Position numbers and translations under genes: made by a program. A stretch of DNA of 64,000 bases from an uncultured Bradyrhizobium sp. (GTDB lineage: Bacteria > Pseudomonadota > Alphaproteobacteria > Rhizobiales > Xanthobacteraceae): the NCBI RefSeq assembly GCF_936928535.1, contig NZ_CAKZHY010000167.1:39860-103859 (forward strand), given 5' to 3'. The number at the start of each line of letters is the position of its first letter. The first letter of the stretch is position 1. Positions 37,428 through 46,818 of this stretch are shown here, piece by piece. The notes beneath the pieces were generated by a model. The model worked only from the letters and a program-made list of their open reading frames with translations. It was not told the DNA's origin and did not search any database.

Positions 37428-37585
37428 ATTGCTAATCGATGACGGACCGATGCTGCTCGACCAGCTTTCGCTCGGGGTGACCGCGAGCCGTCGCCTGCGG
37501 TGATCGCGTTCGACAGCGCGTATCTCCTCACCCTTGATGTGGTGTCCGGGCCGCTTGGCCTGAAGACGATCGCCAGGAGCCATTC

Positions 37586-39724
37586 ATGATCCGCAAAGCA
37601 CTTGCGAAATCTCACCCCCCCAAAAGCCCACCCAGAGCAAGGCGCCGGGCTGCGGTGAAGAGAGAGCGCACTCTGCCAAAGGATACGGCTGTCCCGGTCG
37701 GGGACTGGAGCGCGAATAAGCCCGCTGATTTTTCTGCTAACCCGGTCCCAAACGCCGCGAATGGTCTTGTCGGCGGCGAGTCGCCCGTATCGTGCGCGCC
37801 TGTCGCGACGAAGCATCGCCTCTCTGCGGAACACTCGATCGTGGCGAGTGCAATACTGTCTGCGACCAGCGCACCGGTCCGGCGCCGGTTGAAGGGCGAG
37901 CCCGGGCTTGGGCTCGTTGTGTTGGTCCCGGGCCCGAGCTGGATCGAGCCGGTTCGCGAGCATTTCGCGCGGTACTTCGGCGCGCCTTGGCGGATCATCG
38001 CCACCGAGACCCTGAAGACTCCGCAGCTCCAGGCGGCGCGCAACAGGGAGATCGCAACCGACCTCGCTCGAGGCCGGTCCGTAGTCGGGGTCGCAGCGGA
38101 GCGTGATGGATTACCAACGGCGCTGACGACGGCAGCCGACTTGACCATTCGGATCACTTCGCCCAGAGGCGAAGTGATCGCGCGCATGATCAGGATGTTT
38201 ACCGGTCGGCGCCTCGAGGGCGCTGTCGATGAGGCCGTCGTCACCGGGCTCGCATTTCACGATCTGGTCGCCGCCTTCCGCACAGAATCCTCGCCCATCG
38301 AGATCGTTGCGCGCCTTCGCAAATCTTCGGCCGCAGTGGCAGGACCCGGGACTGCAGATCGGCTGCCGAAGCTCCAAGACGCTGTCGAATACGGTGCGGC
38401 TCGGACCTGGGGCTTGTCCTTGTCGAAGGACATCGCCGACTACCGCGCCGGGGTCCTCGATTGGGAGAGTGTCGACCGCGGTGCGGTGGTCTATTCGGAA
38501 CCAGGCCTTGGCAAGTCGCTATACGCGCGCATCTTGGCGCAAGCCTGCGGCGTGCCGCTGGTCGCCTATTCGATCGCCGATCTCTTCGCGAACTCCCCAG
38601 GATTTTTGGATTCAGTGATCAAAATTTCCCGTGCCATGTTCGAGCGCGCCGCCGCGGTGGCACCCTGCATTCTGTTTCTCGACGAAATCGACGCACTGCC
38701 GAACCGCGCCACCATGTCGCCGCGCGGTGCGGATTGGTGGACGCCTGTGATCACTGATTTTCTGCTCAGCCTGGACAACGCGGTAGCCGGCAAGCGTGCC
38801 GGGATCGTAGTGGTCGCCGCCACCAACAACATCCAGGGTGTCGATGTGGCCCTGCTGCGTCCAGGCCGCCTGGAGCGGGCGATCGAGATCAGCCGTCCCG
38901 ATCACGAGGGCGTGTTGAATATCCTGCGTCACCATCTCGATGGACAGCTGACGGAGGCGGATCTGACCGACGTCGTGCAACTGATGGATGGAACCACCGG
39001 CGCCGAAATCATGATGGCCGTGCGTGGCGCGCGCCGGATTGCCCGCAACGCCAACCGCTCCCTGGAAGTCGACGATCTCGTGCAGGCCACAGCACCCGCC
39101 GGGGACATCGCGCCGGCCGCACTCAAGCGGATATCCGTTCACGAAGCGGCCCACGCGGTCGCTACGCTCGTAGTTCCTTCCGGGGACCTCAAGCGCTGTG
39201 CTGTCGGAGGCAGTGGCGGATCGGCCGGTCGGACGCTGATAAAGTGGGAAACCGACGATCTAGTGACACGTGACGCGATCGAGCGGCGTGCGATCGTCAT
39301 GCTCGCTGGGCGCACAGCGGAGCGTCAGTTGATCGGCGATGTCGGGCTCGGCTGCGGCATGGCCGACGATTCGGACCTCGCTCAGGTCACCCAAGTCATC
39401 GCGAGCCTGCACGCATCGAGCGGCCTCGGCGACACCTTGGCATATCTCTCTTCATACGAGGACGTCTTGCATGCAGTGCGCGGCGATCGGGAAATCCGGT
39501 CCAGGGTCGAGCGACACCTGCAGATTCTGCAAGCTCGTGCCGAGAAAACTGTGCGCCGTCACCAAAGCGCGATCCTCGCGGTTGCAGAACAGCTGCGCAG
39601 TCGCCGCGCGCTTTCGGGCGCGGAAATCCGCCGGATTGTCGAGGCAACAACGAAGCCATCCCCGGAGGCGACAGAATTCAATCCGTATTTCGATTGTTGG
39701 CCATGGCTTCAGAGGTCCAAATGA
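37586..39724 (+). CDS. Soluble FtsH-like AAA+ metalloprotease
   Basis: A 712-residue protein. Residues 1-250 are basic and unrecognised. The AAA+ domain follows: Walker A YSEPGLGKSLY (about 307-317), Walker B CILFLDEID, sensor/arginine region AATNNIQGVD and LRPGRLERAIEI. From about 510 comes an M41 peptidase domain with SVHEAAHAVA (H-E-x-x-H) and the downstream acidic ligand region DDSDLAQVTQV. Unlike FtsH, it has no membrane helices, so it acts in the cytoplasm. It begins behind CCAGGAGCC and overlaps the HNH gene by 4 bp (ATGA). Confidence 0.85.
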   Translation: MIRKALAKSHPPKSPPRARRRAAVKRERTLPKDTAVPVGDWSANKPADFSANPVPNAANGLVGGESPVSCAPVATKHRLSAEHSIVASAILSATSAPVRRRLKGEPGLGLVVLVPGPSWIEPVREHFARYFGAPWRIIATETLKTPQLQAARNREIATDLARGRSVVGVAAERDGLPTALTTAADLTIRITSPRGEVIARMIRMFTGRRLEGAVDEAVVTGLAFHDLVAAFRTESSPIEIVARLRKSSAAVAGPGTADRLPKLQDAVEYGAARTWGLSLSKDIADYRAGVLDWESVDRGAVVYSEPGLGKSLYARILAQACGVPLVAYSIADLFANSPGFLDSVIKISRAMFERAAAVAPCILFLDEIDALPNRATMSPRGADWWTPVITDFLLSLDNAVAGKRAGIVVVAATNNIQGVDVALLRPGRLERAIEISRPDHEGVLNILRHHLDGQLTEADLTDVVQLMDGTTGAEIMMAVRGARRIARNANRSLEVDDLVQATAPAGDIAPAALKRISVHEAAHAVATLVVPSGDLKRCAVGGSGGSAGRTLIKWETDDLVTRDAIERRAIVMLAGRTAERQLIGDVGLGCGMADDSDLAQVTQVIASLHASSGLGDTLAYLSSYEDVLHAVRGDREIRSRVERHLQILQARAEKTVRRHQSAILAVAEQLRSRRALSGAEIRRIVEATTKPSPEATEFNPYFDCWPWLQRSK

Positions 39725-40227
39725 CTGAACAGGATCCGAACCGTCACGACGAGTTGGCGCGGAGCAATCGATACGTGCGCTACATCACGAGCAACGCGTG
39801 GCGCAACAATCCGGCGCGCCTCGCCGAACTCGAGGCCTCCGGTATGCGTTGCCGCATCTGTAACGCAAGCGCGCAAGATACGGAGCTACAGGTGCATCAC
39901 CGCACCTACGCTCGGTTCGAACACGAGCTTGCGGAGGATCTGACGACGCTCTGCGTAAACTGTCATGTCGACTTCACGCTCATTTTGCGCGGGCGTCGAT
40001 ACGCATCGTGTGTACCCAAGCGCGCCGATTTCCCGCGCCCGCTCGTTGATCAACCCGCAATTGCGGATCCGTTTCATGGAGAAGGCAATGGTGAGCGACT
40101 TCGTAACCTTGCGCTTAATCGGCATCCGTCCGCTTCTGATGCATGCTGGCCGCTTGTGCGATCCGCTGGACCCAATCGCGTGCGAGCTCGCGAGGATAAC
40201 GGGGAAGCGGCTCAAAACCGCTTCTGA
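39721..40227 (+). CDS. HNH-motif nuclease-like protein
   Basis: A 168-residue protein coupled to the AAA protease (ATGA). It has a zinc-binding HNH arrangement: CRICNASAQDTELQVHHRTY and DLTTLCVNCHVDF, with C-x2-C, H-H and C-x2-C-H. The last 140 bp overlap the next gene, so the natural C terminus may be shorter in ancestral forms. It would cut or nick DNA; partners suggest a regulated nuclease. Confidence 0.72.
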   Translation: MTEQDPNRHDELARSNRYVRYITSNAWRNNPARLAELEASGMRCRICNASAQDTELQVHHRTYARFEHELAEDLTTLCVNCHVDFTLILRGRRYASCVPKRADFPRPLVDQPAIADPFHGEGNGERLRNLALNRHPSASDACWPLVRSAGPNRVRAREDNGEAAQNRF

Positions 40228-40660
40228 TCATCGCGAGATCGCGCGCATCGAGTGGTATGGCGGTCTGTGGCTCGCCGACGGCGCGCCGTGCATTCCCGCC
40301 GAAGCGATCGAAGCGGCATTCATTGCTGGTGCGAAGATGCAGCGACGGGGCAAACAGGCGGCGGCTGGAATCGAAGTCGACGGCCCCGCCAAGCTATTCT
40401 ACGACGGCCCGCAGGATATCGACGAATTGTGGAAGCAGGAGCGCTTTCGTCTGCGCGTGCCGGTGCGTGTTGGCACGGCGCGCACCATGCGAACGCGACC
40501 GCGGTTCGACAGTTGGAATGTCGATTTCAAGGCGTCCTTCTTGCCGAGCCTGCTTAGCCCGTCATTGATCGCCGACATTTTTGCAGCCAGCGGCTTTGCG
40601 CGCGGCATCGGCGATTGGCGGCCGAAGTTCGGAAGATTTCGTGTCGAGTGTCTCAACTAG
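40088..40660 (+). CDS. Hypothetical protein with Gly-rich C-terminal motif
   Basis: A 190-residue protein from ATG 40088 behind GGAGAAGG. It begins with a strand RLIGIRPLLMHAGR and ends with GFARGIGDWRPKFGRFRVEC. The ferredoxin-like pattern and the Gly-rich loop near the end recall RNA- or DNA-binding RRM/RAMP folds, but no specific family is assigned. It overlaps the HNH gene by 140 bp in another frame. Confidence 0.55.
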   Translation: MVSDFVTLRLIGIRPLLMHAGRLCDPLDPIACELARITGKRLKTASDHREIARIEWYGGLWLADGAPCIPAEAIEAAFIAGAKMQRRGKQAAAGIEVDGPAKLFYDGPQDIDELWKQERFRLRVPVRVGTARTMRTRPRFDSWNVDFKASFLPSLLSPSLIADIFAASGFARGIGDWRPKFGRFRVECLN

Positions 40661-40922
40661 CGGTTACGTGGTGGGGCGTGGCCCGGCCTGCCATGGCACG
40701 GTCCGGCGTGGCTAGGGGAGAGACGGCGCAAGTCGGCTGCTCCAGATGGCACCGGTGGCCTCTCGTGCCGCCGGTGCTCCACATCCGAGAAAAGCAAAAG
40801 GCCACCGTCCCAAGCGGTCGCAGCTGTTGTGCGTCCCGACGGGGATAGTGGCTCGTCGACGCATGGCTCGACGCGACGTGGTCACGTCGTTGAATTGACA
40901 ATCGAGGGAAGGAGTTCGTCCA

Positions 40923-41468
40923 ATGCAGAGGAAGCACCGACGCTATGCTCGAGAGCAACGTGGCCGTGAGCGGGGCGCCGAAGACCCCTTCAGCTACTGG
41001 CGCCGGCTGTCACCGGATGACCTCAACGGTCGGCGGCGCGCCGCTCTTGCACGCGGCATTTCGAGGATGGGGTCGATCTTTCCTGCCTGGCAGGCGGCCA
41101 TCGCGGGCGATGCAAGCGCTGCGGTCGGCATCGTGCTGCGGCTCCGGCCGCCATTCCGCGTCTCGGGACGAGTGGATCTGGCTATGAGCCTGCTGCTCCA
41201 CTGCGCATTCGAGAACGTCAGCGCCGCGCTGGTGCTGTCGCATGCGCTCCGACGTGTGCACCTTGCCCGCATCGGGCGGACACGACTGGCCGAGTCCTGG
41301 CTCGAGTATCACCGGCGGCTGGCAAAGTCTCGCCGAAAGACCGGCATCGCCAGCGGCGGCCACCGCAAGCCTCATGCAAGCCGTGATCCTGCCAGGATCC
41401 GTGCTATCCGCAAGGACGAGATCCAACCGGTTAATGATCCATCGGGAGGTTCAGATGACGCAGCGTAG
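40923..41468 (+). CDS. Hypothetical basic protein
   Basis: A 181-residue, strongly basic protein (MQRKHRRYAREQRGRERG at the start) behind GAAGGAG. A helical middle (VDLAMSLLLHCAFENVSAAL) is not long enough to be clearly membrane-bound. It overlaps the next gene by 14 bp. Function unknown; the basic ends suggest nucleic-acid contact. Confidence 0.5.
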   Translation: MQRKHRRYAREQRGRERGAEDPFSYWRRLSPDDLNGRRRAALARGISRMGSIFPAWQAAIAGDASAAVGIVLRLRPPFRVSGRVDLAMSLLLHCAFENVSAALVLSHALRRVHLARIGRTRLAESWLEYHRRLAKSRRKTGIASGGHRKPHASRDPARIRAIRKDEIQPVNDPSGGSDDAA

Positions 41469-41811
41469 CAAGGATTCACCTCCAGCCCGGGTGTGCGCTC
41501 GTCCGGACCCGGCCCAGTGGAGCGACGACGAACTATTGACGCTGAGCGAGGCGGCCGCCCTGTTTTGGCCGATGGGCCCACTAACCTGCACCTCGCTCCG
41601 AACTGCCGTGCGCGACGGCAAGTTGGAGGTAGCTGAGATCGCCGGCAAGCTCCTCACTAGCAAGACGTCGATTGCCAAGATGAGCCGATGCGACATTCGC
41701 TCGGGCGGCGTACCCACGGCGTCCGAAGCGTCTCGGGTTGTTCCTGTTGGAGCGGCAGCTCCGCAGACGGTTGCCGAGTTTCGTCGGATGATGGCGGAGG
41801 GGCGTATCTAG
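41455..41811 (+). CDS. Excisionase-like small DNA-binding protein
   Basis: A 118-residue protein behind GGGAGG. ELLTLSEAAALFWPMGPLT, TSLRTAVRDGKLEVAEIAGK and LLTSKTSIAKM follow the winged-helix pattern of MerR/excisionase-type domains (helix, turn, wing ending in a tested-in residue). It could regulate or direct recombination of the island. Co-transcribed with the preceding basic protein. Confidence 0.6.
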   Translation: MTQRSKDSPPARVCARPDPAQWSDDELLTLSEAAALFWPMGPLTCTSLRTAVRDGKLEVAEIAGKLLTSKTSIAKMSRCDIRSGGVPTASEASRVVPVGAAAPQTVAEFRRMMAEGRI

Positions 41812-41822
41812 CTTTGCCTCTC

Positions 41823-42683
41823 TCAATCGGGTCGGGGGGCGAGTTCTTTTGAAATGGCAATGTAATCCTTGACGCGATCCGGCTTCAGTATGACTTGAGG
41901 ACGGCGCACGACCACTGGATCATCATGATCACGGAGCAGCAAGACGCCCACCGAGTTTGCTCGAAGGATATCGAGAACCGTGATGGCTAGCTTGTCATCA
42001 CCTTCCGCGAGGTCGGGACCAATGACAATGTAGAACGACGGAAGATAGGTTGCCAACAGGGCGGATTGCGCGAGCAAATCAAGCGAATCGCGGCCGAACT
42101 CCCGGATGTAGAGGTCGGCACCCCCAAGAACGAATCCTTGCTCGTTTTGAAACTCGAATCCTAGGGGATGAAAGCAACGAAATCCAAAAGGCCGCCGCTG
42201 AGCTACGGCACCACGACCGAACAGTCTCGGGGCTTGAAGCGCTATAGCTTCGCTGCACGATTCAATAAAATGCCTGCGCTCTGCTACGTTTGTGGATCTA
42301 AATCCTTCCGCTTTCTGCAGTTCGCGCCGGATATCGCGCAAGGTCATCTTTCGTTGTTTGAGAGCCTTAAGTGCCGCCAGCCCAGCGGCCGGATCCCGAC
42401 CATAGAGGCGGATAGCCAATTCAGTGGGGGCAAAGGTCGGAGGGAGAAGTTCACCGGGTGCAAGACCATGAGTGATCTCAATTTGGCCTAGTCTGTCGAG
42501 TGCCGCGACATACCGGCGCAGCATGAGCTCGGAGAGATGTGTCGCCTCGGCCGCGCGCGTCCAAATGTCAGGGTTCTTGGAGTGGGCCAGGCTCCCCTCG
42601 CGCATGGTCGCGCCGATGGCATGCCAAGGCAGGCCACTCTCCCGGGCCTCGCGCAACCGGATCTCGAGCTTTTGCTTCATCAC
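41823..42683 (-). CDS. Hypothetical protein, possibly a RepB/ParB-type DNA-binding protein
   Basis: A 286-residue protein. Residues about 1-75 are helical with a helix-turn-helix-like run (WTRAAEATHLSELMLRRYVA). The C-terminal half (RRHFIESCSEAIALQAPRLF, then FQNEQGFVLGGADLYIREFG and IVIGPDLAEGDDKLAITVLD) reads like a nuclease or receiver-type alpha/beta domain. No family is assigned. Divergent from the recombinase pair with palindromes between. Confidence 0.55.
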   Translation of the reverse strand: MMKQKLEIRLREARESGLPWHAIGATMREGSLAHSKNPDIWTRAAEATHLSELMLRRYVAALDRLGQIEITHGLAPGELLPPTFAPTELAIRLYGRDPAAGLAALKALKQRKMTLRDIRRELQKAEGFRSTNVAERRHFIESCSEAIALQAPRLFGRGAVAQRRPFGFRCFHPLGFEFQNEQGFVLGGADLYIREFGRDSLDLLAQSALLATYLPSFYIVIGPDLAEGDDKLAITVLDILRANSVGVLLLRDHDDPVVVRRPQVILKPDRVKDYIAISKELAPRPD

Positions 42684-42702
42684 AAAAATCTTTGACTCAT
42701 TT

Positions 42703-42743
42703 ATAGTACAGTACTATCAATTCGCCTGGTGGACTATTGATAG
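42703..42743. promoter_or_regulatory. Operator-like palindromes between divergent genes
   Basis: ATAGTAC-A-GTACTAT (42703-42717) is a perfect dyad, and CTATCAAT (42714-42721) with ATTGATAG (42736-42743) forms a second inverted repeat with a 14-base spacer. They lie between the divergent starts at 42683 and 42798 and probably control the recombinase genes. Confidence 0.6.
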
Positions 42744-42797
42744 CACATTACTAGGTAAGAATTACACGCCGGACGCACGTACAAGAGGCTCGTTGAG

Positions 42798-44477
42798 ATG
42801 GGACAACATTTTTCTGGGGTAAACGGGTTTGCTCCGGCGAAGCCGCTCGAAGCGTCTGACGCTCAGATGTTTGCCATCGAGCGCTTCATGGCTACCAGCG
42901 AGATGGAGCTTGTCGAAAAATATAAGTTTCCGAAAGACGAGGAACAGGGCAAGCGGTTGTCCGCCGAGTTTGCAGGCCTGATCCCGGCAAATATTCTCAA
43001 AATCGACGGGGGTGAGATCGACTGGCGCGAGGCCATCACCCGATTCTTGGTTTGGCAGGGCCACCCGATCAAGACGGCGCACTCGCTCGCGGATGTAGCG
43101 CATGCGTTATCCGAGCTTCATTCGAACCGACGCGGTCCGAAGCGCAAGGGCCCTCGCCTTTATCCGCGCAATAACTTCATTTGGATGACCGACGGCTTCG
43201 ATCGCAGGACGACAGGTTTTCCCTACAGGAAGGGAGAGAATTACAAAGCGCACGTTGGAGCCAACGCCAAGCTCTCTGAAATGGTCGAAGTTCGCGTCCG
43301 GGCTGTGCTCGGCCGCGTCCTCAAGCGAGATGTCACCGTCTCTCAAATGTTCACCTGGTGGCTGCGGAAGAACATGCCGGGCGCGCGTCCGGATGCTCTG
43401 TCGAAGGATCGCTACAATACGGTCGCAAACGAGCTTGAGCATCTCGAAGAATACATGGGCAATGACACACTCGAGTGTCTGGGCTGGAGCACAGGCTCCC
43501 AGTACATCGAGTGGGCCACCGCGCGACAAATCAAGTCGCAATCGCCCGACGCCGATCCGTCAGAAATCCGCTATATCGCGCGAACAACCGCCCGGATGCA
43601 TGTGCAGACCCTGGTCATGGTGGTGCGGTGGTACTTTCAGGAATGCAATATTGATCCCGTTGTGATCAAGATCCCAAACGTGCGGAGGCCGGCCGTTCAG
43701 TACCTGACTGCCGAGGAAATCATCCGGTTGATCTCCGCGGCGCGAGGCAAGATCTACGACTTATCGGGTAACATCATCGGCCACCACGACAAGCATGAGC
43801 GGTACGAATGCGTGGTGAGATTCATTATCATCTATCTGTACGGAGGCACGAGACACGCCAACATCCTGCTCCTCACATGGTTTCAAGACATCATCTTCGG
43901 GCACATTAACGCCGAACTAGGTCTCATCGAACGTCAGGGCGCCGGCGCCGACATTACGCCGAAGCGAAAAGGTGCGTCCTGGTTGATCGGTTCGCTGGTC
44001 GAGCTCGCGAAACGCTGGTTTGCGGAGGACGAGGTCAAACGCAAGCAGTTCCCCGGCCGGTATGTCCACATCATTCATGATGAGGAAGGTAAGTCCCTCG
44101 CGAACCTTGAGCCTGGTAAGGACCGCGACATCAGGCGACGCATGATCAAGCGGTTCGACGAAGTGCGGCAGCTCGCTGGCCTGCCGCACGTACGCCCTCA
44201 TATGCTCAAACACTCGGGTGTGACCTTCGCAGTGCGTGCTGGCATGCCGTTGGCTGACGTCGAGCTTTCCTTTTCAACATCGCTGGTAACGCTCTGGACC
44301 TACTACGTCCACTTGAGGCCACAATTTTCGACACCCCGTCAGTACGATCCGGCTCTGCTCAAGCTGGTAAACTTGCGCAAGCTCTCGTCGAAACCACTGT
44401 CGCGCGTGCTCCTGGTAGAGGCCGCCCCGGCGCCGCCAACCCAGGTGATCGCCGGCATCGTGAGTGGCCATGCGTAG
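42798..44477 (+). CDS. Tyrosine-recombinase-like protein
   Basis: A 559-residue protein. A long N-terminal part has a SAM-like core (FTWWLRKNMPGARPDALSKD). The C-terminal catalytic-like region has IYLYGGTRHANILLLTW (box I Arg), RPHMLKHSGVTFAVRAG (H-x-L-K-H in place of H-x-L-R-H) and LWTYYVHLRPQF with the candidate Tyr. The Lys substitution raises doubt about activity, though close relatives tolerate some changes. It overlaps the next gene by 14 bp. It is distinct from the island integrase at 18.4 kb. Confidence 0.7.
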   Translation: MGQHFSGVNGFAPAKPLEASDAQMFAIERFMATSEMELVEKYKFPKDEEQGKRLSAEFAGLIPANILKIDGGEIDWREAITRFLVWQGHPIKTAHSLADVAHALSELHSNRRGPKRKGPRLYPRNNFIWMTDGFDRRTTGFPYRKGENYKAHVGANAKLSEMVEVRVRAVLGRVLKRDVTVSQMFTWWLRKNMPGARPDALSKDRYNTVANELEHLEEYMGNDTLECLGWSTGSQYIEWATARQIKSQSPDADPSEIRYIARTTARMHVQTLVMVVRWYFQECNIDPVVIKIPNVRRPAVQYLTAEEIIRLISAARGKIYDLSGNIIGHHDKHERYECVVRFIIIYLYGGTRHANILLLTWFQDIIFGHINAELGLIERQGAGADITPKRKGASWLIGSLVELAKRWFAEDEVKRKQFPGRYVHIIHDEEGKSLANLEPGKDRDIRRRMIKRFDEVRQLAGLPHVRPHMLKHSGVTFAVRAGMPLADVELSFSTSLVTLWTYYVHLRPQFSTPRQYDPALLKLVNLRKLSSKPLSRVLLVEAAPAPPTQVIAGIVSGHA

Positions 44478-46818
44478 GCCCTTCGGCACCGTATCGTCAA
44501 AGCCATTGGCGGCGCAGAACGTCCTGCGCGGTGGCGACATGCGGATGCTGTTGCGAGAGAATTTTTGGCCTGATGCGAGCCGCACAACGGACATTCCCGC
44601 TGCTGCGCTTCCGGCCGCGCTCGCCCTCATGGCACTCGCGGGCGTACCTCTGGCCATGGTGATGGAGATCAAGCTGGCGGACGCATTGCCGAAGGGCAAG
44701 CCGCATACAATAGTCATCGAAGCTGGCAAACGTTCAGAGCTCGTTCGGGTTTCGCGGGCGGTTGCCCTCCTAATTGAGTCCTGGAAGCGCGTGCGGCCTC
44801 AATCTGCATCGGATCGACTATTTGTCGCCTACGGAGGCGCTCCCATATCACTTCCCCTGTTCGGGAAGGTTACACGAAAGCATTTCAGGCACCTCGGATT
44901 GAAGGGATCGGTCCAGTCCCACGCCAGACGATTTTTTACTGAATGTTTCTTCGGCAGTGTCCGCGCCAAGGCGCTTGGTCCTATCGAGGCTTCCGCTTGC
45001 GCCTTCGCGTTAGATCGTTACTTCACGAAATTTGACCGTCGCCAGCGCCGAACGCTTCCCAGCCAGGAGGACGAGCGGATCGTTCGGGACTACAGCAATC
45101 CCTTCCCGGATGCGAGCAAGCGCTTTTTCGACGACCCCCACGCGCTGTCTGATGCGCGGTCGCGCGGGACGGCCCTGCCCGACCGCTACCTGGCCTGCTT
45201 TCGCCCAAAGAATAATGCTACCGCCTATGGATTACCGGCGGACCATCCCATGCGGGTTGATCTCGCGAATATCGAGTGGTCTCCTGACTGGCCGATGCGC
45301 GATAAGCAATGCCAAGCCGTCTACCGGCGCTATCGCGAGGACATCCGGCGACACACCGGCGACAGTTCGGTATCCATTCAGGAATGGGCAGCGCTGTTCG
45401 GAATCGGCGTCAGGCGCTACAGAAAAATGGTCAACCTCGACGCGCTCGGCGCCGCCCAGCTCACGTCGGATGAAGCGAAGCGGTTGGCCCGCATCGAAGC
45501 GATCGTCTGGCCCTCACAATTAGCGAAACGTGCTGATCTGCGTCGGCAGATCCTGCGCAAAGAGGCCGGGTTCATTTTTGGGCTAATCGCAGCCGGCAAG
45601 CTCTTGAACAAGCGCGCCGCCGACCTGCTCAGGATAAGTGCTTCTGACCTTGGACGCATGAAGCGCGAGTATGCCGCGGGCGTTTTTGATCACTGGATTC
45701 AGGCAGCACCTTCCCGGGCAGATACCTTGATGTGGAAAGAGTTTGTCTACAGCAAATGCTCCGACCGCCATGAAGGGCAAAAGAACGTCGACTTCATTCT
45801 CGATCTTCGCTGTCGTTACGGCGTGCCGCTCTCCGACGAGGTGACGAGAGATGCGTTGCGCCGGCCGACATCACGCGGCGCGCCGGGTTTACCGAATGCG
45901 AAATCCACCGGCAGATTCGTTCTCTCACTCGGCGAGATCGAGCTGGCACGGCTGCGGGACATAAATGCAGCAAAGTGGCCCTCCCGCGGTCGGCACCACT
46001 TTCGCTTTAAGCTTCTGAGAGAACACGGAGCATTCGTGTTTAAGCTTGTATGTCAGGGGCGGTTGCGAGGGATCGACGTGGAGCCTTTGTTTCGCTTGGA
46101 GCAAAGAGAGGTGGGCGAATTGCTTGCGTTATACCGCGAGGGCGACCTGGAGCTGGCGCTTCACAAGCTACCGCGAGCCGAAGAAAAAGCTCGGATGAGG
46201 CTCTTTCTGGACGATCTTGCCGAGCGCGGTGCTAAAAGCAGTCTGGCTGACTTTTGTCGCGACTTTCGTCGTCGTCGCAGGATCTACATGCCCTACCAAC
46301 TCGCCCGGGCAATGCTGCGCAAAATCGCAAAGGAGGAAGGCCGTCCCATTTCTCTAGCGTGGAAGCCCGAACAGGCGAGTACAATGGCGCGTCTTCCGCT
46401 CAAGGCCGAGGAGCGGCAGCGACTGAGGGCGCTGGCCAACATTGACTGGGAGCGCGCCCCGGACATTGCCGCGCTTCGTCGATCCGTGCTGAAGGCGGAC
46501 GGCGGTTTTCTCATCGATCTCGTGGCCGACTGCAAGCTGCCAGCTGCGAACGCCGCGGCCCTCATCAATGTCGACGCGAAAAGCTTCAGGGGCATAAGCA
46601 GCGACTGGCGCGCCGGATTTGCCGCCCGGCATATTGAGCCTCCACCGACCGGCGAAGAGCGGCTTCGGCAGATCGAGATCGTAAGGCAGGAGGTCACTTG
46701 CGCCGGCCGGACAGACAAGCTCGGTCATTTTATTCTCAGGGTGGGCAAGTTAGGGGTTCTTCTGCCCCGTCATCAGATCAGCGACTTGCGGACGAGATTG
46801 CTGTCCGCGTCAGCCTGA
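44464..46818 (+). CDS. Large unrecognised partner of the recombinase-like protein
   Basis: A 784-residue, basic, mostly helical protein, GTG start at 44464 inside the end of the recombinase gene. The first 180 residues (e.g. FGKVTRKHFRHLGLKGSVQS) resemble part of a recombinase core. The rest contains repeated units ending in F-I-F-G/L-I/V-A/C-x-G-K/R (FIFGLIAAGKLL, FVFKLVCQGRL, FLIDLVADCKL), each after an R-x2-L-x2-I/E-W-P stretch, so a repeat protein with at least three copies. A strong terminator follows. Function unknown; transposition or excision partner is a guess. Confidence 0.6.
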   Translation: MAMRRPFGTVSSKPLAAQNVLRGGDMRMLLRENFWPDASRTTDIPAAALPAALALMALAGVPLAMVMEIKLADALPKGKPHTIVIEAGKRSELVRVSRAVALLIESWKRVRPQSASDRLFVAYGGAPISLPLFGKVTRKHFRHLGLKGSVQSHARRFFTECFFGSVRAKALGPIEASACAFALDRYFTKFDRRQRRTLPSQEDERIVRDYSNPFPDASKRFFDDPHALSDARSRGTALPDRYLACFRPKNNATAYGLPADHPMRVDLANIEWSPDWPMRDKQCQAVYRRYREDIRRHTGDSSVSIQEWAALFGIGVRRYRKMVNLDALGAAQLTSDEAKRLARIEAIVWPSQLAKRADLRRQILRKEAGFIFGLIAAGKLLNKRAADLLRISASDLGRMKREYAAGVFDHWIQAAPSRADTLMWKEFVYSKCSDRHEGQKNVDFILDLRCRYGVPLSDEVTRDALRRPTSRGAPGLPNAKSTGRFVLSLGEIELARLRDINAAKWPSRGRHHFRFKLLREHGAFVFKLVCQGRLRGIDVEPLFRLEQREVGELLALYREGDLELALHKLPRAEEKARMRLFLDDLAERGAKSSLADFCRDFRRRRRIYMPYQLARAMLRKIAKEEGRPISLAWKPEQASTMARLPLKAEERQRLRALANIDWERAPDIAALRRSVLKADGGFLIDLVADCKLPAANAAALINVDAKSFRGISSDWRAGFAARHIEPPPTGEERLRQIEIVRQEVTCAGRTDKLGHFILRVGKLGVLLPRHQISDLRTRLLSASA

